This document shows positions 8,952-16,077 of a stretch of DNA of 64,000 bases, piece by piece. Source of the DNA: Clostridia bacterium (GTDB lineage Bacteria; Bacillota; Clostridia; Oscillospirales; Acutalibacteraceae); contig JAFQRA010000015.1 of the NCBI GenBank assembly GCA_017410325.1, forward strand, positions 1 to 64,000, given 5' to 3'. Made by a program: the position numbers and the translations under genes. Within the stretch, counting starts at the first letter, position 1. Every line of letters starts with the position of its first letter. Below the pieces are notes generated by a model that worked only from the letters and a program-made list of their open reading frames with translations, made no database searches and was not told the DNA's origin.

Positions 8952-10493
8952 ATGGCACAGAAAACCGTATTCCTTACCGGCGCTTCCGGTAACATGGGCT
9001 GGGAAGGTTTCCAGCAGCTTTACGCTAAGAAAGAGTTCAACATTGTCGTTCTCCTTCGTGACAGCGAAAAGAACAGAAAGAAATTCGCAAACTATCTTAA
9101 CGATCCCAGAGTAAGAATCGTATGGGGTGACCTGAGAAATTACGAGGACGTTCTCAAGTGCATTACAGGTTCACAGTACGTTCTTCATGTCGGCGGTATG
9201 GTTTCTCCCTCCGCAGACTATCTGCCCCTTGCAACAATAAAGACAAATGTCGGCGCAGCAAAGAACATTGTTGCCGCTGTTAAGGCACAGCCGGACCCCG
9301 ATGCAATCAAGGTTGTTTACATAGGCACCGTTGCTGAAACAGGCGAGCGTGACGACCCGATTCACTGGGCACGTACGGGCGACCCCATCAAAATCAGCGT
9401 TTACGACCACTATGCAACAAGTAAGGTTATTGCTGAGTCTATCTTCGCAGAATCCGGCCTCAAGCATTGGGTATCTCTTCGTCAGTCCGGTATTCTTTAC
9501 CCCGATATTCTCAAGAATATGGAACCCATTATGTACCACGTTGTTATCAACGGTGTTCTTGAATGGGCAACTGTTGAGGATTCAGGCCGTCTGCTTGTAA
9601 ACGTCTGCGGTGACGATGTTCCCGAGGAATTCTGGAGACGTTTCTACAACATCGGTTCCGGTGCACAGTACAGAATTACAAATATGGAATTTGAAGAGCT
9701 CCTTCTCGGCAAGGCAGGTCTCGGCCTCGGCGACCCCAAGAAGCTGTTCGACCCCGACTGGTTCATCACACGTAACTTCCACGGTCAGTGGTATCTCGAC
9801 TCCGACGTTCTCGAGAGCTACCTCCACTTCCGTGCAAATATGCCCATCAAGGACTACTTCAAGAGCATGATGGACAGAGTAGAATGGTTCTATAAGCTTG
9901 CTTTCCTTGCAAAACCCTTCGCCTTTGCCGTTAAGCCCTTTATGAAGAAGATTGCTCAGACTCCCGTTTACGGTACACTCTGGTGGAGAGAAAACAAGGT
10001 CACTCCCAGAATCAACGCTTACGTAGGTTCACTTGAAAAGTGGAATGCTATCGGTTCCGATTGGAGCAAGGTCAAGGTTTACCGCCCCAACGATGACCCC
10101 GCAAAGGCCAACGTTCTTGACCACGGTTACGATGAGAGCAAGGATTTCGATTCTCTTACACTTGAAGACCTTCAGAAGGCTGCCGAGTTCCGCGGCGGTA
10201 AGTGTCTGGCAGAAGAAATCGTTGATATGTACACACCCGTTAAGTGGCAGTGTGCACACGGTCACGAGTTTATGATGAGCCCGAACCTTGTTCTTCGCGG
10301 CGGCCACTGGTGCCCCGAAGAGCTTCCCTCAAGCGAGGAAAGAGCAAAGGAGAAGAAGTTCCGCTGGGCTTACGACGACGAAGCAAAGGTCAATCCCTTC
10401 TTCGCTCAGGTCTGGTATCCGCTTCACGATAAGGACGAAAACAACGTTTACACAGAAGAAATCTACGCAGATTTCAAGGAATACAAGAAGTAA
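8952..10493 (+). CDS. Extended SDR NAD-dependent epimerase/dehydratase with zinc-ribbon-like C-terminal extension
   Basis: 513 residues. The N-terminal Rossmann fold has TGASGNMG at residues 9-16 (NAD(P) binding), and a Tyr-x-x-x-Lys pair occurs in YATSK (about 155-159), the catalytic YxxxK of short-chain dehydrogenases. The extended-SDR part ends near 340. The remaining 170 residues are unusual: a segment around 431-455 reads KWQCAHGHEF ... GGHWCPEE, matching the first three ligands of treble-clef/DUF723-like zinc ribbons, while the expected last Cys of CPxC is replaced. Codons are strongly biased, which suggests good expression. The gene is probably monocistronic, with a strong terminator behind it. 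Substrate unknown; a nucleotide-sugar or steroid-like substrate cannot be told apart from sequence. Confidence 0.75.
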   Translation: MAQKTVFLTGASGNMGWEGFQQLYAKKEFNIVVLLRDSEKNRKKFANYLNDPRVRIVWGDLRNYEDVLKCITGSQYVLHVGGMVSPSADYLPLATIKTNVGAAKNIVAAVKAQPDPDAIKVVYIGTVAETGERDDPIHWARTGDPIKISVYDHYATSKVIAESIFAESGLKHWVSLRQSGILYPDILKNMEPIMYHVVINGVLEWATVEDSGRLLVNVCGDDVPEEFWRRFYNIGSGAQYRITNMEFEELLLGKAGLGLGDPKKLFDPDWFITRNFHGQWYLDSDVLESYLHFRANMPIKDYFKSMMDRVEWFYKLAFLAKPFAFAVKPFMKKIAQTPVYGTLWWRENKVTPRINAYVGSLEKWNAIGSDWSKVKVYRPNDDPAKANVLDHGYDESKDFDSLTLEDLQKAAEFRGGKCLAEEIVDMYTPVKWQCAHGHEFMMSPNLVLRGGHWCPEELPSSEERAKEKKFRWAYDDEAKVNPFFAQVWYPLHDKDENNVYTEEIYADFKEYKK

Positions 10494-10518
10494 TTTAATA
10501 ATTTACGCTTGATTTTTC

Positions 10519-10560
10519 AGCCCGCCAAGGTGCTTAACGCATTTTGGCGGGCTTTTTTTG
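10519..10560 (+). terminator. Intrinsic terminator after SDR gene
   Basis: AGCCCGCCAA (10519-10528) pairs perfectly with TTGGCGGGCT (10544-10553), and seven further T residues follow. Confidence 0.9.
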
Positions 10561-10573
10561 ACATTTTTTGCCA

Positions 10574-10614
10574 AAATGGTTACAAATGGTTACAAATAGT
10601 TACAACCTTGTAAC
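10574..10614. promoter_or_regulatory. Helically phased operator-like array of GTTACAA sites
   Basis: Three direct copies of a 10-base unit, AAATGGTTAC or AAATAGTTAC, begin at 10574, 10584 and 10594. The last one merges into the palindrome GTTACAACCTTGTAAC at 10599-10614. One helical turn between copies, and a position directly upstream of the -35 box at 10620, point to a binding site for a dimeric or oligomeric regulator. Confidence 0.6.
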
Positions 10615-10619
10615 CTTTC

Positions 10620-10648
10620 TTGGAGTTAAAGTCTTTATTTGCTAAAAT
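10620..10648 (+). promoter_or_regulatory. Sigma-A-type promoter with extended -10
   Basis: TTGGAG (10620-10625), 17-base spacer, TAAAAT (10643-10648) preceded by TGC, an extended -10. It drives the zinc-ribbon membrane protein gene 48 bases downstream and probably the genes after it. Confidence 0.6.
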
Positions 10649-10695
10649 AATGTTAAAGGAAAAAGTAAATATATATTAAAGCGGAGGAAGAGAAA

Positions 10696-11484
10696 ATGAA
10701 TTGTGAAAACTGCGGAAAAGCCCTTGAAGGCACAGAGACCTGCGAGTGCTGCGGAGTAGATGCGCCGCCTGTCAGCAAAGCAAAACAGCGTGCCAAAAGA
10801 GTGCTTGCGGGAATTGTTATTTTTCTGGTTGCCTTTGTCGGTGCGCTGCTGCTGGACGATGTTCTGGAAAAGGAGTATTCCGAGCTTACGGACATTGAAA
10901 AAATTACCAACAACATCAAGTTTGAAGCAATAGGCGGTGACTTTGTAATTGATTCCACAAAGCAGCAGTACAGCAAAGGCGAACTGAAAGGGAATGTATA
11001 CACAAACGAGTGGGCAAACCTTAAAATTGAGGTTGACGAGCGCTTTACCGAAGCGTCAGAAGAGCATTACGATGCATACGATAACCTGCTCACCGATTGT
11101 GCGGCGTATTTTATCGCTGAGGGTGACGGCGATGAGCTTGGTATAGTTTTTTACAAGGGCGGAGGATATTCGGTAAAGGAATACTGCGATGAAGCCCTTG
11201 AATCCTGGATGGGCTCCGTGCGTGCTCACGTAAATGAGGTGTTTTCGCAGGAGTATATAGAAAATATCGTCTATGAACGCGATGCAAAGCCCGTGGAAAT
11301 AGCAGGGGAGAATTACCTCGGAGTTTTTCTCACGGTGCGGTTTGAAAACGGCCTTAGTACGGTTTACAGCGATTACTGCGCTGAAAAGGACAGGAAAATT
11401 ATCGATATAGTTGTCGTTGCGGACAGTCTGGAAGAAAGCCTCGGCATTATAGACGATTTTGAAGCATTTAATAAGGAGGGTTAA
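10696..11484 (+). CDS. Membrane protein with N-terminal zinc ribbon and extracytoplasmic domain
   Basis: 262 residues. The first 20 residues carry a short zinc-ribbon knuckle pattern, CxxC at 3-6 and CxCC at 16-19. A Lys/Arg-rich linker follows, then one membrane segment at about 36-54 (VLAGIVIFLVAFVGALLL). The remaining 200 residues are a charged, probably extracellular domain without a family I recognise. The topology, zinc ribbon inside and sensor-like domain outside, is common among uncharacterised Firmicute envelope proteins. The start has GCGGAGGAAGAG upstream. The next gene starts 4 bases after its stop, so the two are surely co-transcribed. Function unknown. Confidence 0.7.
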   Translation: MNCENCGKALEGTETCECCGVDAPPVSKAKQRAKRVLAGIVIFLVAFVGALLLDDVLEKEYSELTDIEKITNNIKFEAIGGDFVIDSTKQQYSKGELKGNVYTNEWANLKIEVDERFTEASEEHYDAYDNLLTDCAAYFIAEGDGDELGIVFYKGGGYSVKEYCDEALESWMGSVRAHVNEVFSQEYIENIVYERDAKPVEIAGENYLGVFLTVRFENGLSTVYSDYCAEKDRKIIDIVVVADSLEESLGIIDDFEAFNKEG

Positions 11485-11488
11485 ACGA

Positions 11489-13852
11489 ATGTCACTCGGC
11501 AGCAAAATTGAAAACCTTAAAACCTTAAAGAATGCGGGCTTGCCCGTGCCTGAATTTGAGGCGTTTTCGTTTGAGGAGTTAGTTGCTTCAACCGAGCCCG
11601 TCAAAGCAGCGCTGGAAAAGTGCAAGGGCAGGTCGGACGAAGAAAAAAGCGAAATTTTAAAAGAAACAGTGCGCCGCTGCATAAGCGTCAGCCGTGAAAT
11701 CACACTTTCGGGCGACAGCTTTTCGGTGCGTTCTTCCTCCGGCGTGGAGGACTCTGCGGACAACAGCTTTGCAGGTCAGTTTGACACCTTTCTCAATGTC
11801 AGCCGAAGCGATGTTCCTGCGCGTATAGCCGATTGCGTCTGCTCACTCTACAATGAAAACGTGCTTGCGTATATGGGCAAAAGGGGAATGGATATTGATT
11901 CGCTCAAAATGAACGTGCTTGTTCAGCGTATGGTTAACGCAGATGTTTCGGGAATAGTTTTCAGCGCAAATCCGCAGGGCATACTCAACGAAACCGTTAT
12001 TGTAGCGGGCAGGGGACTTGGCGAAAACGTTGTTTCGGACAGAATTGATACCACAGCCTATTATTATTCGCTCACGGACGACGTCTATTATTACGACGGA
12101 AAAGAAAACCTTTTAACCGATGAAAAGGTGCGTGAAATTATAGCCGCATCAAAGGAAATATGCCGTCACATCGGAAAGTATACGGATATCGAGTTTGCCA
12201 TAGAAAACGGCAAGCTTTACATACTTCAGGCGCGCCCGATTACAACTCTTTCGGACGAAGCGCCTCTCCTTTTCGATAACAGCAATATCGTAGAAAGCTA
12301 TCCGGGGCTGAGCCTTCCTCTTACAATTTCCTTTGTAGATATGTGCTTTGAGGGTGTGTTCAAGGACACTGCGCGCAGACTGCTGAAAAACCAAAAGGAG
12401 CTCGAAAAGCGTTACCCGATTCTTGAAAACACCGTAGGCAATGCCAACGGAAGAATTTATTACAACCTCAACAGCTGGTATTCGGCAATTAAATTTCTGC
12501 CGATGAGCAAGAAAATCATTGCAATCTGGCAGGAGCTTGTCGGCGTAAAATACAAGGAATATGACGAAAGCGAAAACGAGATAAATCCGCTTGTAAAGGC
12601 TTCGATTTATTACAATACCGTCAGCGAGCTTATCAGAACGCCGAAGAATATGGCAAAGCTCAACAATGATTTTATCGAGGTCAAGGAGTATGTATACGAC
12701 CGTTTCAGCCGTGAAATGACTGCAAGGGAAATCCTTGAGCTGTTCGATAAAATTCAGAATAAACTACTCTCCTGCTGGGGTATAACCCTGCTTAACGATA
12801 CCTACGCCTTTATTTTTACGGGCCTGCTGAAAAGCCGCCTTAAAAGCAAATACAAAAACCACGAGGAGTTTGCCAACGCCTATATTTCGGGTATTTCGGA
12901 TATTGAAAGTATGAAGCCCGTCAAGGAAATGATTCGCATTGCCCTTGAAAGGGACAGGATGACTCCCGAGGAATACAAAAAGCGTGCGGACGGGTATATT
13001 GATGTTTACGGCGACAGATGCCTTGAGGAATTGAAGCTCGAAACGCTGACCTTCCGCACAAACCGTGAGCTTTTTGACAAGAAAATTGATGAATTCGCAA
13101 GCGACAGGGAAAAGCTTCTCCCTTTGCTCAATGATGAGCGTGAAAGACCCGAAATCAAGGGCGATTTAATAACAAAATTCTTAAGCAACCGCTGTATGCT
13201 GGGTATCGGCAACAGGGAAATTCAGCGCCTTAACCGAAGCAGAATTTACGGTATGGTAAGGGAAGCCGTGCTCCGCCTTGGCAGAATTTACGCTGAGCAG
13301 GGCTATATTGAAACACAGCGCGATGTTTTCTATCTGACTCTCGATGAGGTTCGTTCCCTTGCGGATAAGCCCCGTGATATGCGTGAAACGGTGGTGTCCA
13401 GAAAGCAGAAATACGAAATGTTTGCGCTTCTGCCCGCGTATTCCCGAATCGTTTTCAGCGAAAAAGCTTTTGACAAAAATCACCGCAATATCAATATGAC
13501 TGCCGTGCGTTGCGGTAAGGATGAAATGCTCGGCGTGCCTTGCTCAAACGGCGTTGTGGAGGGCGAGGCGTGCGTTGTAACCGACGTAAAGCAGGTCAGC
13601 AACGTCAAGGACAAAATCCTTGTTACCAAAATGACCGACCCGGGCTGGGTGTTCCTGCTTGCACAGGCAAAGGGTGTTATCAGCGAAAAAGGCTCTCTTC
13701 TTTCCCATACGGCAATAATCTCACGCGAGCTCGGTATTCCCGCCGTTGTGGGTATAGATAACCTGCTGTCAACCGTCAGAACGGGCGATACGGTACGCCT
13801 TGACGGCGCAACGGGTGTGGTAAAAATCATAAGAAGAAAAAAGGAAAATTAA
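11489..13852 (+). CDS. PEP-utilising enzyme, PEP synthase / rifampicin-phosphotransferase-like
   Basis: 787 residues. The start at 11489 is preferred to an in-frame ATG 30 bases earlier because AAGGAGGG lies just upstream of it. The N-terminal PPDK_N ATP-binding domain shows VRSSSGVEDS and SFAGQFDT (about 80-100), GRGLGENVVS, and LQARPIT near 247. The middle 250-680 is divergent. The C-terminal swivelling domain has the phospho-histidine motif SHTAIISRELGIPAVVG near 740. This order (ATP-binding, middle, His domain) matches rifampicin phosphotransferase and related two-domain dikinases, not classical PPDK, which has a C-terminal TIM barrel. It presumably phosphorylates a small molecule through a His intermediate with ATP. 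Whether the acceptor is pyruvate, an antibiotic or something else is not visible. Confidence 0.75.
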   Translation: MSLGSKIENLKTLKNAGLPVPEFEAFSFEELVASTEPVKAALEKCKGRSDEEKSEILKETVRRCISVSREITLSGDSFSVRSSSGVEDSADNSFAGQFDTFLNVSRSDVPARIADCVCSLYNENVLAYMGKRGMDIDSLKMNVLVQRMVNADVSGIVFSANPQGILNETVIVAGRGLGENVVSDRIDTTAYYYSLTDDVYYYDGKENLLTDEKVREIIAASKEICRHIGKYTDIEFAIENGKLYILQARPITTLSDEAPLLFDNSNIVESYPGLSLPLTISFVDMCFEGVFKDTARRLLKNQKELEKRYPILENTVGNANGRIYYNLNSWYSAIKFLPMSKKIIAIWQELVGVKYKEYDESENEINPLVKASIYYNTVSELIRTPKNMAKLNNDFIEVKEYVYDRFSREMTAREILELFDKIQNKLLSCWGITLLNDTYAFIFTGLLKSRLKSKYKNHEEFANAYISGISDIESMKPVKEMIRIALERDRMTPEEYKKRADGYIDVYGDRCLEELKLETLTFRTNRELFDKKIDEFASDREKLLPLLNDERERPEIKGDLITKFLSNRCMLGIGNREIQRLNRSRIYGMVREAVLRLGRIYAEQGYIETQRDVFYLTLDEVRSLADKPRDMRETVVSRKQKYEMFALLPAYSRIVFSEKAFDKNHRNINMTAVRCGKDEMLGVPCSNGVVEGEACVVTDVKQVSNVKDKILVTKMTDPGWVFLLAQAKGVISEKGSLLSHTAIISRELGIPAVVGIDNLLSTVRTGDTVRLDGATGVVKIIRRKKEN

Positions 13853-13866
13853 AGGAAAGTGGAAGT

Positions 13867-13947
13867 ATGTTGATTGTTCTGTCGGTTGTCGGCTTTACTG
13901 TGTTGGGGGTTCTGCTTCTTGCCGCCGTAATCGGCGAAAGAATGTGA
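13867..13947 (+). CDS. Putative 26-residue single-span membrane peptide
   Basis: A short ORF of 26 codons plus stop between the PEP-utilising enzyme and the next exported protein. The peptide is almost wholly hydrophobic (Leu, Val, Gly, Ala, Ile) and ends in GERM, so it would span a membrane once with a charged cytoplasmic end. AAAGGAAAGTGGA precedes the ATG at a fair distance. It starts 14 bases after the upstream stop, consistent with the same transcript. Small membrane peptides often modulate larger partners; here that is only inference from position. Confidence 0.45.
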   Translation: MLIVLSVVGFTVLGVLLLAAVIGERM

Positions 13948-13987
13948 AAATATCAGTATATAAAATATTAAATCAACAGGAGGTAAA

Positions 13988-14932
13988 ATGATGAATAAAA
14001 CTTTTAAAAAGATTGTGGCCGTTCTTTTGTCGGTGCTGACCTGCTTTTCGTGTGTCATCACGGCTTTTGCCGAGGATGAAACTGTGCCTGCGGAGAAGAC
14101 GGAAACCGAAATTACCTGTTATTGGTATCAGAAAAGAGCTTACCAAATGAATTTTGTTGTCGTTACCTTTGACGGCAAGTATTCTCAAACGGGCGAAATA
14201 CCCGAGGCGTACGTTTATCGCGGGAATACTCCGATTTCCGTAACGGAAGATTTAATCAAGCTGAAAATTTACGAATATGAGGGCGAAAAATATCCTCAGC
14301 TGTTTATAAACACCAAAAGCTTTGAGAACATAGACGGTATCGTAATCGGCGAAGGTGCCTTTATTACGGAATCGGGCGAAACCAGCGGCAAGGTTAAAAT
14401 ACCGAGCAATAAAATAGAAAGAGCCTACGACCTAGGACTATCGTGTCAGCTTGAGGTACTTGAAATAGAAGAACACGTTAATTTAATAACCAGTAAAACC
14501 GCTCGCTACGGAGCAGTCGGAAATCCTGTCGAAATAGTTGGCTACGGTGAATACGGTAAGGTGTGGCTTGGAAGTACAACAGCTACATACACCTTTAACA
14601 GCGAAACTATCGAAATAACCTCCAACGAATTTGTACCGCAGGAGCCGGGTAAATATGTCGTTGAGCTGAATTTCGACGGTATGGTCACAAGAACGCTGGA
14701 GATTGACGTTCTCAGCGGAACAAAGTCATATACAAAGAACCTTGGTAACGCAACTATATGGCTGTTTCTTTCGCCGTTGTGCCTTGTAGTAGGCACAGGG
14801 CTGTTTGTTCTGATACCGGGCTTCGGAACGTGGATTGGCTCTACAACGGTGGTTGCTGCCGTTGCTTTGATACCTCGCTTTTTTGTGGCGCTTTTCGGCG
14901 GCCCTGCGTATAAGGAATATATACTCGAATAA
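13988..14932 (+). CDS. Exported protein with C-terminal membrane segments, unknown function
   Basis: 314 residues. The signal peptide (KKIVAVLLSVLTCFSCVITAFA) has likely cleavage near residue 31 before EDE. The body (about 35-245) is beta-rich and contains VIGEGAFITESGE and a stretch ending PGKYVVELNFDG, reminiscent of an Ig-like fold. One or two hydrophobic segments follow at about 255-300, leaving a short cytoplasmic tail (KEYILE). AGGAGGTAAA sits immediately before the first of two adjacent ATGs; either may start the protein. It lies 40 bases after the 26-residue ORF. I recognise no family. Confidence 0.65.
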   Translation: MMNKTFKKIVAVLLSVLTCFSCVITAFAEDETVPAEKTETEITCYWYQKRAYQMNFVVVTFDGKYSQTGEIPEAYVYRGNTPISVTEDLIKLKIYEYEGEKYPQLFINTKSFENIDGIVIGEGAFITESGETSGKVKIPSNKIERAYDLGLSCQLEVLEIEEHVNLITSKTARYGAVGNPVEIVGYGEYGKVWLGSTTATYTFNSETIEITSNEFVPQEPGKYVVELNFDGMVTRTLEIDVLSGTKSYTKNLGNATIWLFLSPLCLVVGTGLFVLIPGFGTWIGSTTVVAAVALIPRFFVALFGGPAYKEYILE

Positions 14933-15127
14933 AACAACACCGGCTTTCCCGAAAATAAAAAGGAAGATGAAGATAGATTTTGCAGGGCTCGGCGTTTTAC
15001 GACGAACCGATGAGCAAAAGAATTGCGTAACGTTGCCAAAACCGCCCGAGGGGCGGCGCTACGCAAACGCACCCGTAGCGTTGCCGCTTCGGTGACCCGA
15101 ACCCCACCATTTACCGCTTTTGACGTA

Positions 15128-15156
15128 TTGATTTGTTTTGCAAAATATTGTATAAT
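15128..15156 (+). promoter_or_regulatory. Sigma-A-type promoter
   Basis: TTGATT (15128-15133), 17-base spacer, perfect TATAAT (15151-15156). It serves the 45-residue ORF starting at 15219 and probably the DUF3592-like gene. The preceding gap from 14933 holds only a small GC-rich hairpin near 15042-15057 and no gene. Confidence 0.7.
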
Positions 15157-15218
15157 ATACGCACAGGCGGATTGTACATAAAATTTGTGCTTTTGTCTGA
15201 AAAAGAAGGAGGTATATT

Positions 15219-15356
15219 ATGGACGGTATAATGCAGTTTATCGGTGAACTCGGCGACAGCCTGTCGTTTGTATTCGGCTATGCTTTTGCACCCGTTTCAA
15301 TTATTTTCGAACAGGTGTTTGCTCCCATTATTATGTTCTTTAACGGTATAGCTTAA
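15219..15356 (+). CDS. Putative 45-residue hydrophobic peptide
   Basis: 45 codons plus stop, with a near-ideal AAGGAGG seven bases before the ATG and a consensus promoter upstream. The peptide is rich in Phe, Ile, Val and Gly, with acidic residues at intervals (FIGELGDSLSFVFG, then FEQVFAPIIMFFNGIA) and no Lys or Arg. That makes it an amphipathic or membrane-lying helix. Its FIG...FVFG stretch recalls the tail of the 1547-residue surface protein (FIGLLLSNVFGIG). Good translation signals argue that it is real; the role is unknown. Confidence 0.55.
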   Translation: MDGIMQFIGELGDSLSFVFGYAFAPVSIIFEQVFAPIIMFFNGIA

Positions 15357-15426
15357 TCAGTTTTACAGAGGCAGTACGGCGGTTTATGAAGTGCTGCCTT
15401 TTGTATTTATAATCGGAGGGGTATAT

Positions 15427-15837
15427 ATGTGGGCTTTGTATCTGTTTTCGTGGGGATTCGGTGCTGCTTTTCTTGCAATGACTTTGGTACGGATTATCCA
15501 AATGAAGCAGTGCACCGAAATTGTAAACGGCTGGTTTCTTGAAACGGTGAGAATTATCAGGATAAAGAATTCAACCACCAAGGCAAAATTCTTCTACGAA
15601 TATGACGGCAAGGAGTACCACAGCCTGACGGATTTGGGTATCACCCTTAAGCGTATGAACGAGCTTTCAAAGGGCTACGCCTACAGGCTGTATGTAAACC
15701 CGAAAAATCCGAGCAAATTTGCCTTTGATAAAAAGCTGACGCTTCGCAACGAAATTGTGCCCTTGGTCTGTGCGGCATTCTTTTTTGTGTTTCCGATAGC
15801 ATTGAATCTTGTTATAGAGGGCTTACTGCGTTTTTGA
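15427..15837 (+). CDS. DUF3592-like small membrane protein
   Basis: 136 residues. The start at 15427 is preferred because TCGGAGGGG lies 6 to 7 bases upstream; an in-frame ATG at 15391 lacks one. A membrane segment at about 1-24 and another at about 110-132 enclose a soluble domain whose pattern (YEYDGKEYHS...GYAYRLYVNPKNPSKF) fits DUF3592, a domain of unknown function exposed outside or at the membrane surface. It is 70 bases downstream of the 45-residue ORF. Confidence 0.65.
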   Translation: MWALYLFSWGFGAAFLAMTLVRIIQMKQCTEIVNGWFLETVRIIRIKNSTTKAKFFYEYDGKEYHSLTDLGITLKRMNELSKGYAYRLYVNPKNPSKFAFDKKLTLRNEIVPLVCAAFFFVFPIALNLVIEGLLRF

Positions 15838-15852
15838 TATTGAATACATAAA

Positions 15853-15888
15853 AACAGGGATGAAACTTTTTACGGTTTCATCCCTGTT
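15853..15888. terminator. Hairpin between converging transcripts
   Basis: AACAGGGATGAAAC (15853-15866) pairs perfectly with GTTTCATCCCTGTT (15875-15888). A/T-rich sequence lies on both sides, so it can serve the plus-strand membrane protein gene and, less directly, minus-strand transcription of the purine operon. Confidence 0.7.
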
Positions 15889-15915
15889 AAAATATATATC
15901 GTTTTAAATTTCTCT

Positions 15916-15984
15916 GTCATTCTGAGGAGTGAAACGACGAAGAATCTTTATAGTGTTAAGATTCTTTGCTTCGCTCAGAATGAC
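15916..15984. repeat. Imperfect palindromic repeat with GTCATTCTGAG ends
   Basis: GTCATTCTGAG (15916-15926) is mirrored by CTCAGAATGAC (15974-15984). Inner arms AAGAATCTT (15940-15948) and AAGATTCTT (15958-15966) also pair. This 69-base unit is of a type I recognise as widely dispersed in bacterial intergenic DNA. Only one copy is in the window. Confidence 0.7.
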
Positions 15985-16077
15985 ATCTTATTTTTGATGT
16001 GATGTAACATATCCCGTTGCCTCAATGTGCTTGGAAATATCGCTTCTATTGAGGCATCGGGAGCCGAGGCTCTCGGC

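Noticed and set aside
14933-15120. Possible small gene in the gap before the 45-residue ORF
   Set aside because: The open frames here extend from the previous gene in another frame and lack start signals; only a small GC hairpin is visible.
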